Source: Nocardiopsis_B sediminis
GTDB taxonomy: Bacteria; Actinomycetota; Actinomycetes; Streptosporangiales; Streptosporangiaceae
Length of the DNA stretch: 64,000 bases
Assembly (NCBI RefSeq): GCF_042650565.1
Contig: NZ_JBHSBH010000001.1
Span: forward strand, 62,001 to 126,000
Direction: 5' to 3'
The notes beneath the pieces are model-generated. The model was not told the origin of the DNA. It ran no database searches and saw nothing but the letters and a program-made list of their open reading frames with translations. The translations under genes were made by a program, and so were the position numbers. The first letter of the stretch is position 1, and every line of letters begins with the position of its first letter. Positions 50,416 to 60,700 of the stretch are shown in pieces.

Positions 50416-53400
50416 ATGACCAGCACAATCGAAGACCTCCCCCTACCCAACGCCCTGGTCGCGGTGCGCGGCCGGAAGTGGGTGGTGAGCAAGGTCGACC
50501 CCAGCGGCGGCGCGACGCTGGTAAGCCTTCAGAGCGTTGAGGACGGCCGCTACGGCGAGACCCTAGAGGTGCTGTGGGAGATCGAGCCCGGCCGACGGCT
50601 GCTGCCGAGCGGCTCCCTCCCGGAACTCCCGGCGAACGGCTTCGACGCCCCCGCGCAGCTCGCCGCGTTCCTCGACGCGGTCCGCTGGTCCGCGGTCACC
50701 TCGGCCGACGTCACCACCCTCCAGGCTCCCTTCCGCTCCGGTGTCGCCATCGAGGACTACCAGCTCGAACCGGTGGCGCGCGCGATCGGCGCACCCCGCG
50801 TGAACCTGCTGCTCGCCGATGACGTCGGCCTGGGCAAGACCATCGAGGCCGGGCTCGTCGCCCAGGAGCTGCTGCTGCGCCACCGCACCCAGCGCGTCAT
50901 GGTCGTCTGCCCTGCCGGGCTCACGGTGAAGTGGAAGGACGAGATGGCCGAGAAGTTCGGCCTGGACTTCACCGTCATCGACTCCCAGCGCTGCGCCCGG
51001 GTCCGCCGCGATTACGGCAGCGCCGCGAACCCGTTCAACGTGTACCCGCTGACCATCGTCAGCCTGTCGTGGCTGCGGGGCGCCAAGGCACAACGGCTAC
51101 TCGACGAGGTACTGCCGACGGACGGCCCCGGCTACCCGCGCGCCTTCGACCTGCTGATTCTGGACGAGGCCCACCACGTGGCCCCCGCCGCGCCCAAGCA
51201 GGTGTACGCGGTCGACTCCCAGCAGACCAAGCTGATGCGCCGACTTGCCCCGCACTTCACCCACCGGCTGTTCCTGTCCGCCACCCCGCACAACGGCTAC
51301 CAGCAGTCCTTCACTGCGCTACTGGAGATCCTCGACGACCACCGCTTCGCCCGCGGAGTTTCGCCGGACGAGGCCGCGATCTCCGACACCGTGGTGCGCC
51401 GCCTCAAGCGCGACATCGTGGATGCCGACGGAAGTCCCCGCTTCGCCGAGCGGGACGCGCACGCCATCCCCGTCGTCTACCCGGACGAGGAGCGGCGGAT
51501 CCACGCCCTGCTGGGCCGATTCGCGGAGCTGCGCCGTCCCAAGCTGACGACCAAGCGCGGCAGGCGCGCCACCGACCTCGTGACGTTGTTGCTGAAGAAG
51601 CGGCTCTTCTCCAGCCCGGCGGCCTTCGCGCACACCATCGGTGTCTATCTGGAGACCCTGCAATCGCGGTCACGCCCGCTCGACTCCTTCGATGACGACG
51701 ACGTTCCGGACTGGGCCGAGGATTTTTTCGACGACACCGCTGCCTACGACGACGAAGAGCTGGCCCAGGCCGAGGACGACACCCTGTTCCGTATCCGCCC
51801 CATGCAGCCCGATCCCCACGCCGACGAAGTCGCGCTGCTGGAGCAGATGCGCGACTGGGCCCTGGCCCAGGAAGCCCAGCCTGATGCCAAAGCGCGCGAA
51901 CTCCTCACCTATCTCAAGGCCGTGTGCAAGCCTGATGGCGAACGCTGGAGCAATGAGCGGGTGGTGGTGTTCACCGAGTACCGCGACACGCAGCTCTGGC
52001 TCAAGAACCTCCTGCGCCAAGAGGGCCTGGGCGGATCGGCCGTCGCGGAGCTGCACGGGCGGATGGCCGCGGACGAGCGCGAGCTCCTGCGCCTGGCCTT
52101 TCAGAAGCACCCCGCCGAGCACCCGGTGCGCATCCTGCTGGCCACCGACGCCGCCAGCGAGGGCATCGACCTCCAACGGCACTGCCACCGCCTGGTCAAC
52201 TACGACATCCCGTTCAACCCCAACAAGCTGGAGCAGCGGATCGGCCGCATCGACCGCTACGGCCAGACCGAGCGGCCCCAAGTGCGGCACTTCGTCGGCA
52301 CGGGCTGGGAGAAGGCGGTCGACTCCTACGAGGCCGACCTGGAGTTCCTGTCGCGTGTGGCCACCAAGGTCGCTCGAATGGAAGAGGACCTGGGATCGGT
52401 CAACGCCGTGCTGTCCGACGCGGTGCAGAAGCGCATGCTCGGCCAGATCGACGACTATGACATCGACTCCGCGGGACGGAGGAAGGACCGGCTCGCGGCC
52501 GAGTCCAACGTCCCGGAACAGGTGCGCAAGCTCCACGCCCGGCTCGGGGACACCGTCGAGGCGCTGGGCATCACCCCCGGGCGGGTCCGGCGGGTGGTCG
52601 ACACCGCCCTGGGCCTGGCCCACCAGCAGCCGCTGCGCGAGCATCTGGACGAGCGATACTTCACGGACGGCATGTTCGAGGTGCCCGCACTCACCGGCTC
52701 GTGGGTGCGCGCCACCGAAGGGCTGACGGAGAAGCTACCGCCGGGCGGCGACGGAAAACGCACCGTGCCCCGGCAGCTTCCGGTGACCTTCGACACCGAG
52801 ACCGCCAAGGACCGCGACGACGTGGTGCTGGCCCACCTCAATCACCCGCTCGTGGCGATGTCCACCCGCCTCCTTCGCGCGGCGGTGTCGAACGAGAAGG
52901 TGGGCTTGGCCCGCGTGACGGCCGTGGTCAGCGACGACCCGGCCCTGGAGGAAGTGCTCGTTGGGGCCTACTCCCGCTTCGTGCTCGTGGGCGCCGACGG
53001 ACTGAGGTTGCACGAGGAGGTGCTGCACGCCGGCGGATGGCTGCCGGACAGCGGACGCTTCCGGCGGTTGGAGAACCTGACGGTGCTGGGCGGCATCCTG
53101 GACCGGGCGCTCACCGAGGGTCGCCCGCTGCCGGAGGCCGTGTGGGGCAGGATGCGTGACCGCTGGGAGCGGGCACGCGGCCGGGAGGGCCTGGCACGGG
53201 CGATCGACTGGCGGGCCGAAACTCGCCTGGAGCAGTTGCAGCGCCGGTTGAAGCAGCGGGAAGAGCACGAACGCGACCGGGTGGAGTCGGTGCTCGACCA
53301 GTTCTCCGACTCGCTCCGCGCTGCGCTGGCCGAGGACGACGACGAGGAAGCCCTGTTCAGTGCCCGGGACATCCGCCAGACCAAGGAAGAGCGCGACCAG

Positions 53401-53562
53401 TACCGGAAGGACCGGATGAACTGGGAGAAGAGGCTGGCCTCGCTGGCGGAGGAACGCGACAGGGAGCTGACCGCCATCACCGAACGCTACGCCCGCCAAG
53501 ATCCGCACAGTTTCCCCGTCGCCGTTGTCGTTGTCGTTCCCCGCAAGGAGGCCGTTCGATGA
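50416..53562 (+). CDS. drmD: DrmD, SNF2-like helicase of class 1 DISARM
   Basis: A 1048-residue SNF2/RapA-type ATPase. The N-terminal helicase lobe has LLLADDVGLGKTIEAGLVAQ (Walker A about residue 135), FDLLILDEAHHVAP (about 245) and LFLSATPHNGYQQSF; the C-terminal lobe has VVFTEYRDTQLWLKNLL, ATDAASEGIDLQRHCHRLVN and EQRIGRIDRYGQ (about 575-615). A charged coiled-coil stretch follows near residues 930-1040. In DISARM class 1 systems DrmD is the marker protein and helps restrict incoming unmethylated phage DNA. AGGAAG lies 8 bases before the ATG. Its stop overlaps the methyltransferase start by 4 bases (ATGA). Confidence 0.92.
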   Translation: MTSTIEDLPLPNALVAVRGRKWVVSKVDPSGGATLVSLQSVEDGRYGETLEVLWEIEPGRRLLPSGSLPELPANGFDAPAQLAAFLDAVRWSAVTSADVTTLQAPFRSGVAIEDYQLEPVARAIGAPRVNLLLADDVGLGKTIEAGLVAQELLLRHRTQRVMVVCPAGLTVKWKDEMAEKFGLDFTVIDSQRCARVRRDYGSAANPFNVYPLTIVSLSWLRGAKAQRLLDEVLPTDGPGYPRAFDLLILDEAHHVAPAAPKQVYAVDSQQTKLMRRLAPHFTHRLFLSATPHNGYQQSFTALLEILDDHRFARGVSPDEAAISDTVVRRLKRDIVDADGSPRFAERDAHAIPVVYPDEERRIHALLGRFAELRRPKLTTKRGRRATDLVTLLLKKRLFSSPAAFAHTIGVYLETLQSRSRPLDSFDDDDVPDWAEDFFDDTAAYDDEELAQAEDDTLFRIRPMQPDPHADEVALLEQMRDWALAQEAQPDAKARELLTYLKAVCKPDGERWSNERVVVFTEYRDTQLWLKNLLRQEGLGGSAVAELHGRMAADERELLRLAFQKHPAEHPVRILLATDAASEGIDLQRHCHRLVNYDIPFNPNKLEQRIGRIDRYGQTERPQVRHFVGTGWEKAVDSYEADLEFLSRVATKVARMEEDLGSVNAVLSDAVQKRMLGQIDDYDIDSAGRRKDRLAAESNVPEQVRKLHARLGDTVEALGITPGRVRRVVDTALGLAHQQPLREHLDERYFTDGMFEVPALTGSWVRATEGLTEKLPPGGDGKRTVPRQLPVTFDTETAKDRDDVVLAHLNHPLVAMSTRLLRAAVSNEKVGLARVTAVVSDDPALEEVLVGAYSRFVLVGADGLRLHEEVLHAGGWLPDSGRFRRLENLTVLGGILDRALTEGRPLPEAVWGRMRDRWERARGREGLARAIDWRAETRLEQLQRRLKQREEHERDRVESVLDQFSDSLRAALAEDDDEEALFSARDIRQTKEERDQYRKDRMNWEKRLASLAEERDRELTAITERYARQDPHSFPVAVVVVVPRKEAVR

Positions 53563-56500
53563 GCGCCCAGCGTTTCCGTGGGCGGCGCCCCGCACCCGAC
53601 ACCGCCGAGCAGCACCGCAACTGGCTGAACCTGATCGAGGTGAGCGGCCCGTTCCTGACCCTGCCGGTGCTGCGCCGTATCTGGCCGGCCGGGCTCGACC
53701 CGCTGGACAAGGAAGCGCGCGAGCGGCTGCGTCGTGAGCATGCCCACTGGCAGGACGACACCAGGGCCGGGCAACAGGCCTGGATGGACTACGTCCTGGG
53801 CGAGATGCTCGGCTGGGGCCGTGACCTGCACATCGTCGGCCAGGAGACGGCCGGGGACACCGAGGACAGGGACGGATCGGAGCCTCCGGAGGCTTCGGCC
53901 GACCTGGCCGGGCTGGCGATGGCGGTCGCCGAACACGACACACAGGTGACCCCATCGTTCGCGCTGACCGGGCCGGGTGAGCAGGTCACACCGCAGAGTG
54001 TGCGGCTGCTGGGGCTGGTGTGCCCGGCGGGGCAGTCGCCGACCAGCCGAGTGCGGGGGGAGGCGTGGGCGGCCACTCCGGCGGATCGGCTCGCCTCCCT
54101 GTGCCGCCACCACGGCGTCGAGCTGGGCTTGGCCACCGACGGCAGGTGGTGGGCTCTGGTGTGGGCGCCCAGGGGCGGGGTGACCACTACGGCGGTGTTC
54201 GACGCGGTGCTCTGGCCGGAATCGGCGGAGCGGGACGTGGTCTACGCGTTCCACTCGCTGCTCAACCGGAACCGGTTCTTCGGGGTTCCCGACGAGGAGC
54301 GGTTGGTACCGCTGCTGCGCGGCAGCCTGGACTCCCAGGAAGAGGTCACCGAGGCGCTGGGCGTTCAGGTGCGCCAGGCGGTGGAGCTCTTGGTGGCGGC
54401 GATCGGCCGCGCGGACACCGAGCTGCGCAAGCGCGGCGAGAAGGACTTGGGAGACGTTCCGGCACACGAGGTGTACCGAGGCTCGGTATCGGTGATGATG
54501 CGCGTGGTCTTCCTGCTCTTCGCCGAGGAGCGCGGCCTGCTGCCCTCCGACAACGACCTGTACGCGAAGGCGTACTCGGCAGGCCGGCTGTGCGCCGAGC
54601 TGGAGTCGTCCGCCCGGGAGACGAGCGAAGCAGAGCTCGCCAACGGCTACTCGGCGTGGCACCGTCTGCTCGCGCTGTTCAACGCCGTATACCACGGAGT
54701 GGACCATCCGCGGCTGCGCATGCACGCGCATGACGGGTCGCTGTTCAACCCCGAGGCCTTTCCGTGGATGCCGCTGGACATCGACGACCAGACCGTACTG
54801 CACATGCTGCGATCGGTTCAGTACGTGGAGGTCGGCACGGGCAAAGCCAAGGAGCGACGGGCGCTGTCGTTCCGCGCCTTGGACGTCGAACAGATCGGGT
54901 ACGTGTACGAGGGCCTGCTGTCCTTCGACGGTTTCCGCGCCGAAGAGCTCATGATCGGACTGATCGGAAAGGAGGGCAGGGAAGCCGAGATCCCGCTCCG
55001 CGAGATCGAGGAGCTGGCCGCCGGCCATGCCGCCGACCTGGACGAGCTGGCGGCGACGCTGGCCGCGCGCTACAAGGACTCCAAGATCGGCAGCAAGGCG
55101 CAGCTCGTCAAGCGGCTCACACCGCTGTCGAAGATGGAGCAGGAGGAGGCCCGCAAGAAGCTCTTGGCGGTCACCCGCGGCGACTACCCGTTGGCCGAGC
55201 GACTGCTGGCCTTCTACGGGATCATCCGCACCGATCTGCGCGGCCTGCCCGTTGTCGTGATGCCGGGCGAGCTGTTCGTCACCGAATCCGCGCTGCGCAA
55301 GAACACGGGGACGCACTACACGCCGAAGTTCCTCGCCGAGCAGGTGGTGGAGGGGGCGCTGGAACCACTGGTGTACGAGCCGGGGCCGTTGCAGACCGCC
55401 GACACGGGCGAGTGGAAGCTCAAGACCAGCGAAGAGATTTTGGCGTTGAAGGTCGCCGACATCGCGATGGGTTCGGCCGCGTTCCTCGTGGCGGCGGCCC
55501 GGTACCTGGGCGAGAAGCTGATCGAGGCATGGACCCGCGAGGGGGATGCGCGCGTAGCCGATTATGTGCCCTCGATGGACAGGGGCAGCGCCGAGGACGA
55601 CCCTGTCGTCATCGAGGCGCGGCGGCAGATCATCGAGCACTGCCTGTACGGGGTGGACATCAACCCTATGGCGGTGGAAATGGCGAAGCTGTCGCTGTGG
55701 CTGGTGTCCATGGACCCTGGTCGGCCGTTCACCTTCCTGGACGACCGGTTGGCTTCGGGGGATTCGCTGCTGGGGATCACGTCGATCGAACAGCTTGAGT
55801 ACATGCACATGGACCCGGAACAGGGGCGGAAGCTTCACTCCGAGGGAACTCTTCTCGACTTCACGTCGGGTGTACGGGAGTTGGTGGCCGAGGTCGCCGA
55901 GTCCCGCCGCAAGCTGGCGGAGATCGATGGCACCACATTGGAAGGGTTGAACCGCAAGCGGGAACTACTGACCAAGACCAAGAAGGAGACCGATCGCGCT
56001 CGATTGCTGGGCGACCTCACAGTCGGCGCGGCACTCGAAAATGCAGGACACGGCAAACGCAGAATAGATAGGGGTTCGCTCGCCGTTGCCGAGGTGGCCC
56101 GAAATTTGGAAATGGCCGAACCCGAGATGAAATTAAATGCAGAGGAGCGACTAGACAAAGATCGCCCCGAAGGCACATTCAAGCGATATCCGATACATTG
56201 GCCACTGACATTCCCCGAAGCCTTCGAAAATGGTGGTTTCGATGCAATTATCGGAAATCCACCATTCCTTGGGGGAAAGCGAATCAGCGGATCAATGGGA
56301 TCCTCCTATCGGGAATTCCTCGTAGACACGATCGCCCAAGGAGCCAAGGGAAATGCAGATCTAATCGCCTATTTCATTCTGCGCGCACATCAAATACTAA
56401 ATGATTCTGGACAAGTTGGAGTAATCGCCACCAACACCCTTGCCCAAGGGGACACTCGAGAAGTTTGCCTTGACCGTATTACCTCCAGCGGGGCCACAAT

Positions 56501-57701
56501 CCGGCAATCCATCAAGAGCAAGCCTTGGCCTTCGAAGAGCGCAACTCTTGAGTACTGCGCGGTCTGGATTAGTGGAGCTCCCATAGGGAAAAATGCTGAA
56601 ATCATCGCGGATGGCAGAAGCACAGATGGGATCAATTCGTCACTCGATCCACAATCTCGAGCATCGGGGATACCGTTTCGACTAATTAAAAATCAAGAAA
56701 TTTCCTTCATTGGAAACTTCGTGAATGGAATTGGATTCGTCCTTTCTAATTCAGAAGCTGAAAACATCTTGAAATTCGACCCAAAAAGCAAGGATGTGCT
56801 CTTCAAATATTTAAATGGACAAGATTTGAATTCACAATCCGACTATTCTGCAAGTCGTTGGATTATCGACTTCTTCGACTGGCCGCTGGACAAGGCGAAA
56901 TCATACGGCGCATGCATCGATCGGATACAACGACTGGTGAAGCCCGAAAGGGATCGCCTCCCGGATTCCAAGCGGGCAACCCAAGAAAAATGGTGGCAGT
57001 ACGAAAAACTCGCCCCTGGCCTTCGGGCCGCCATCTCCCATCTGGATCGAGTTGTAGTTATCACCTTGGTCAGCAAGACTGTGATGCCAGTGGTGGTGCC
57101 AACTGGCCAGGTCTTCTCACATGCGCTCGGTGTCTTTGCGAGTGATGACACGGCCATGCTCGCCCTACTGTCCAGCGCCCCGCACTACTGGTGGGCCAAG
57201 TCGCGCGGCTCATCGATGAAGGCGGATCTCCGCTACACACCATCCGACATCTTCGAGACCTTCGCAATGCCGGAACTCACCGAAGAGATGCGCCAGCTCG
57301 GCGACCGCCTCGACACCACCCGTCGGGACGTCATGCTCTCCCGGAACTCCGGCCTCACCAAGACCTACAACCTGGTCTTCGACCCCGAGTGCACCGACCC
57401 CGATATCCAGGAGCTCCGCGACATCCACCGCGCCATCGACGAGGCCACCATCCGCGCCTACGGCTGGGAGGACCGGATCGGCGCCGTCGGTGGGCTGGAC
57501 CACGGGTTCCATCCGGTCGGTCGGGAGATCCGGTACACCATCGGCCCCGCTGCGCAGCGCGAAGTCCTGGACAGCCTGTTCGAACTGAACCACGAGCGCT
57601 ACGCCGAGGAGGTCGCCCAAGGCCTGCACGACAAGAAGAACAAGAAGAAGCGCACATCCGCCCCCTCCCCCTCGTCCTCCGGTGAAGGGACGCTCTTCTG
57701 A
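53559..57701 (+). CDS. drmMI: DrmMI, N6-adenine DNA methyltransferase of class 1 DISARM
   Basis: A 1380-residue type IIG-like adenine methyltransferase. The region NTGTHYTPKFLAEQVVEGAL (about residue 585) precedes SAM motif I, here IAMGSAAFLVAAARYLGEK (about 637) with Met in place of the usual Pro/Ala-Cys, and catalytic motif IV is DAIIGNPPFLGGKRI (about 898). The C-terminal third would contain the target-recognition domain. DrmMI methylates host DNA so that DISARM spares it. From about 56030 to 57050 base composition drops sharply (38% GC in 56701-56760 against 75% in 55021-55080 by my count), with two TTA codons at 56133 and 56811. It overlaps both neighbours (ATGA; TGATG). Confidence 0.92.
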   Translation: MSAQRFRGRRPAPDTAEQHRNWLNLIEVSGPFLTLPVLRRIWPAGLDPLDKEARERLRREHAHWQDDTRAGQQAWMDYVLGEMLGWGRDLHIVGQETAGDTEDRDGSEPPEASADLAGLAMAVAEHDTQVTPSFALTGPGEQVTPQSVRLLGLVCPAGQSPTSRVRGEAWAATPADRLASLCRHHGVELGLATDGRWWALVWAPRGGVTTTAVFDAVLWPESAERDVVYAFHSLLNRNRFFGVPDEERLVPLLRGSLDSQEEVTEALGVQVRQAVELLVAAIGRADTELRKRGEKDLGDVPAHEVYRGSVSVMMRVVFLLFAEERGLLPSDNDLYAKAYSAGRLCAELESSARETSEAELANGYSAWHRLLALFNAVYHGVDHPRLRMHAHDGSLFNPEAFPWMPLDIDDQTVLHMLRSVQYVEVGTGKAKERRALSFRALDVEQIGYVYEGLLSFDGFRAEELMIGLIGKEGREAEIPLREIEELAAGHAADLDELAATLAARYKDSKIGSKAQLVKRLTPLSKMEQEEARKKLLAVTRGDYPLAERLLAFYGIIRTDLRGLPVVVMPGELFVTESALRKNTGTHYTPKFLAEQVVEGALEPLVYEPGPLQTADTGEWKLKTSEEILALKVADIAMGSAAFLVAAARYLGEKLIEAWTREGDARVADYVPSMDRGSAEDDPVVIEARRQIIEHCLYGVDINPMAVEMAKLSLWLVSMDPGRPFTFLDDRLASGDSLLGITSIEQLEYMHMDPEQGRKLHSEGTLLDFTSGVRELVAEVAESRRKLAEIDGTTLEGLNRKRELLTKTKKETDRARLLGDLTVGAALENAGHGKRRIDRGSLAVAEVARNLEMAEPEMKLNAEERLDKDRPEGTFKRYPIHWPLTFPEAFENGGFDAIIGNPPFLGGKRISGSMGSSYREFLVDTIAQGAKGNADLIAYFILRAHQILNDSGQVGVIATNTLAQGDTREVCLDRITSSGATIRQSIKSKPWPSKSATLEYCAVWISGAPIGKNAEIIADGRSTDGINSSLDPQSRASGIPFRLIKNQEISFIGNFVNGIGFVLSNSEAENILKFDPKSKDVLFKYLNGQDLNSQSDYSASRWIIDFFDWPLDKAKSYGACIDRIQRLVKPERDRLPDSKRATQEKWWQYEKLAPGLRAAISHLDRVVVITLVSKTVMPVVVPTGQVFSHALGVFASDDTAMLALLSSAPHYWWAKSRGSSMKADLRYTPSDIFETFAMPELTEEMRQLGDRLDTTRRDVMLSRNSGLTKTYNLVFDPECTDPDIQELRDIHRAIDEATIRAYGWEDRIGAVGGLDHGFHPVGREIRYTIGPAAQREVLDSLFELNHERYAEEVAQGLHDKKNKKKRTSAPSPSSSGEGTLF

Positions 57702-60700
57702 TGTCCGACGCCCCCCTCTTCCCCCACCCCAAGGGCGAGCAGACCTCGCTCGACACCTCGGCCGCCGCGGAAACCAGCGCCACCCCGCCCGCCAAACGCC
57801 CCCGGACCAAGGCCGAGGCGAACGCCGCTCGGCAGGCAGAGCTGATCGCCACCCTCGACGTCCCGCAGAACTTCGAAGAGGGCTCGTCCTTCCATGCCCG
57901 TGACGGGCTCCAGGAGCTCGTGGAGCGCGACCTCCTCGGCCCCTGGGGCGGGGAGAACGAGGAGTTCCCGCCGCGAGCCATGGGTCCGCGCGAGCGCTAC
58001 CTCGTCGGCATGCTCGGCCCCCGACACCAGCCGCCCGCTTCCTCGCGCGACGCCGCCGACATGGTCTCCGACACCGAGACGGGGGCGTCCGGGGATGCCC
58101 GCGGCGAAGCCGCCGGGGAACTGCCCGACGTGGTCACCTCCCAGAACCTCGGCCACCTCTGGGCGTCCACCATGGGCCTGTCCTTCACCGTGGCCGACTC
58201 CACCCACGCGGTCACAGTCCGCACCACCTGGGGCCAGTACTCCCCCACCGACTCCATCGGGGGCGACGGCCGCACCCGCACCGTCTGGTCGCGCGAACCC
58301 CGCGAATACGTCACGGAAGTTCCCCTCAACGGCCCGCCGGACCACCGCATCGGGCTGACCGCCGTGGACGTCGACTCCTCCTGCGTGTACCTCAACGTCG
58401 CCGTCCGCACCCGCGACGGACGCCGCACCGTCGAGCTGAACCTCGTGAACAACCGGCAGCAGCCGCCCTCCAACGGCGACGCCGCATGGCTGTACCAGGC
58501 CCGGCTCACCGTTACCGCGCCCGACGGGTCCTCCCCCGTCTTCCTCCCCGTCGACGACCCCCTCGACGGCACCCCGGCCACACTGGACGACCCCGAGGAG
58601 CTGCGCCTGCGGCTGCTCTACCGCAACGAACTCAAGTTCGCCCACGGACGCAACATCGCCGTGGACGCCGAACACGCCGACGGTCTCCGCCGCGCCCACC
58701 GGCTGACAACCACCTGGCTGCCCAGCCACGACGTTCCCGCCACCATCGCCCCCGTCGGCGAGCGCTCCCGGCTGGCCGGCACCGAGCTGTCCATGGACGC
58801 TCTCGTTACCGCCGATCCCAACGCGCTCGGCGCCGGGCTGGCCCCGCTGGCCGACGGCTATGCCGCCTGGCTCGACGAGCGGGACGCCGAGGTCGCCTCG
58901 CTACCGGAGGCGCTGCGCCCGACCGCGGAGGGGGCGGTGTTCCGTGCCCGGCGCGCGGCCGAGCGCATCCGCGCCGGGATCCAGCTGCTCAGCGACCCCT
59001 CTCACCCACGCCACGACGAAGCGCTGAAGGCGTTCCGGTTCGCCAACAGGGCCATGGCCGAGCAACGGCGCCACAGCGAGATCGCCCGGCTGCGCGAGGA
59101 CCCGGACGTGTCCTACGCCGAGGCCGAGCGCGCCGTCCGTGGCCGCGGCGCCGCGGCCGCCTCCTGGCGGCCCTTCCAGCTGGCGTTCGTCCTGCTGAAC
59201 GTCCCCTCCATCACCGACCCGGACCACCCGGAGCGCGCGTCCTCGCCCGAGGCGACGGTGGACCTGCTGTTCTTCCCCACCGGCGGCGGCAAGACCGAGG
59301 CCTACCTGGGGCTGACCGCGTTCACGTTCGCGATCCGCCGCCTCCAGGGCATCGTGGGCGCAGGCGAACAGGCCCGCAGCGGCGGGGCGGGGGTCGCGGT
59401 GCTGATGCGCTACACGCTGCGGCTGCTCACCGCGCAGCAGTTCCAGCGTGCGGCCGCCCTCGTGTGCGCGGCCGAGGTGCTGCGCGCCGAGGACCCCGGC
59501 ACCTGGGGCGGGGAGCCGTTCCGGATCGGGCTGTGGGTAGGCGGCGGGGTCTCCCCCAACTGGTTCGATGAGGCCGACAAGCAGATCACCGAAGCCCGGG
59601 AAGCGGGCCGGGGCCGGCGTGCCAACGTGTTGCAGACCCTGTCCTGCCCGTGGTGCGGCACCAAGCTCCATGCCCATCGGGATCTGCACCCCGATCGCGA
59701 GGCCCGCCGGGTGCTGCTGCACTGCGCTAACGGCGAGGGGCCCGATGCCTGCCCGTTCTCGCGCACCCGGTCCCGCGAGGGGCTGCCGATCCTCACCGTG
59801 GACGAAGAGATCTACCGCTACACCCCGAGCCTGGTGATCGCGACCGTGGACAAGCTCGCACAGCTGCCCTGGCGCGGGTTCGCCGGGATGCTGTTCGGGC
59901 GAGTGCGCGAGCACTGCCCCCGGCACGGGTTCCGCCATCCCGACCTGGACGGCAAGATCGGCTGTGGGAGCCGCCACAACGCCAAGGGCGACCACCTTCC
60001 CAAGGCGACGAGCCGCCCCGTGCCGAGGCTGCGCCCGCCGGACCTGATCATCCAGGACGAGCTACACCTGATCTCGGGTGCTCTCGGCACCATCGTGGGC
60101 CTGTTCGAGTCGGCGGTGGACGAGCTGTGCACCTGGACCACCCCGGCCGGGAACGCGGCAGGCCCCAAGATCGTGGCCTCGACCGCGACCACCAAGCGCG
60201 CCGAGGAGCAGGTGCGCGGCATCTTCGGGCGCGGACTGGAGGTCTTCCCGCCACAGGTCACCGATGTGGCCGACACCTTCTTCTCCACCCAGGTCCGCGT
60301 GACCGAGAACACCCCCGGCCGCCGCTACATGGGGATCTGCGCGCACGGCGTGCGGCTGAAGTCCGCCGAGATCCGGCTCGCCGAGATCCTGATGCTGGCC
60401 GGCCAGGCCATGTTCGACCGCTTCGGGCGGCCTGCCGACCCGTACATGACCATGGTGGGCTACTTCAACGCCACGCGGGAACTCGCGGGCATGCGCCGGT
60501 ACATGGACGACGACGTCACGGTGCGTGCGCGCCGACATGGGCGCAGCAAAGGCCTGCCGGACCGGTTGACATCGGCGGGGATGTTCACCGTGCAAGAGCT
60601 GACCTCGCGCATCTCCTCGGGCGACATCAGCGACGTGCTCAAACGGTTGGAGGTCGGCTTCGACCCGGATCTGGACACCAGTGGGCGGCGGCGCGCGGTC

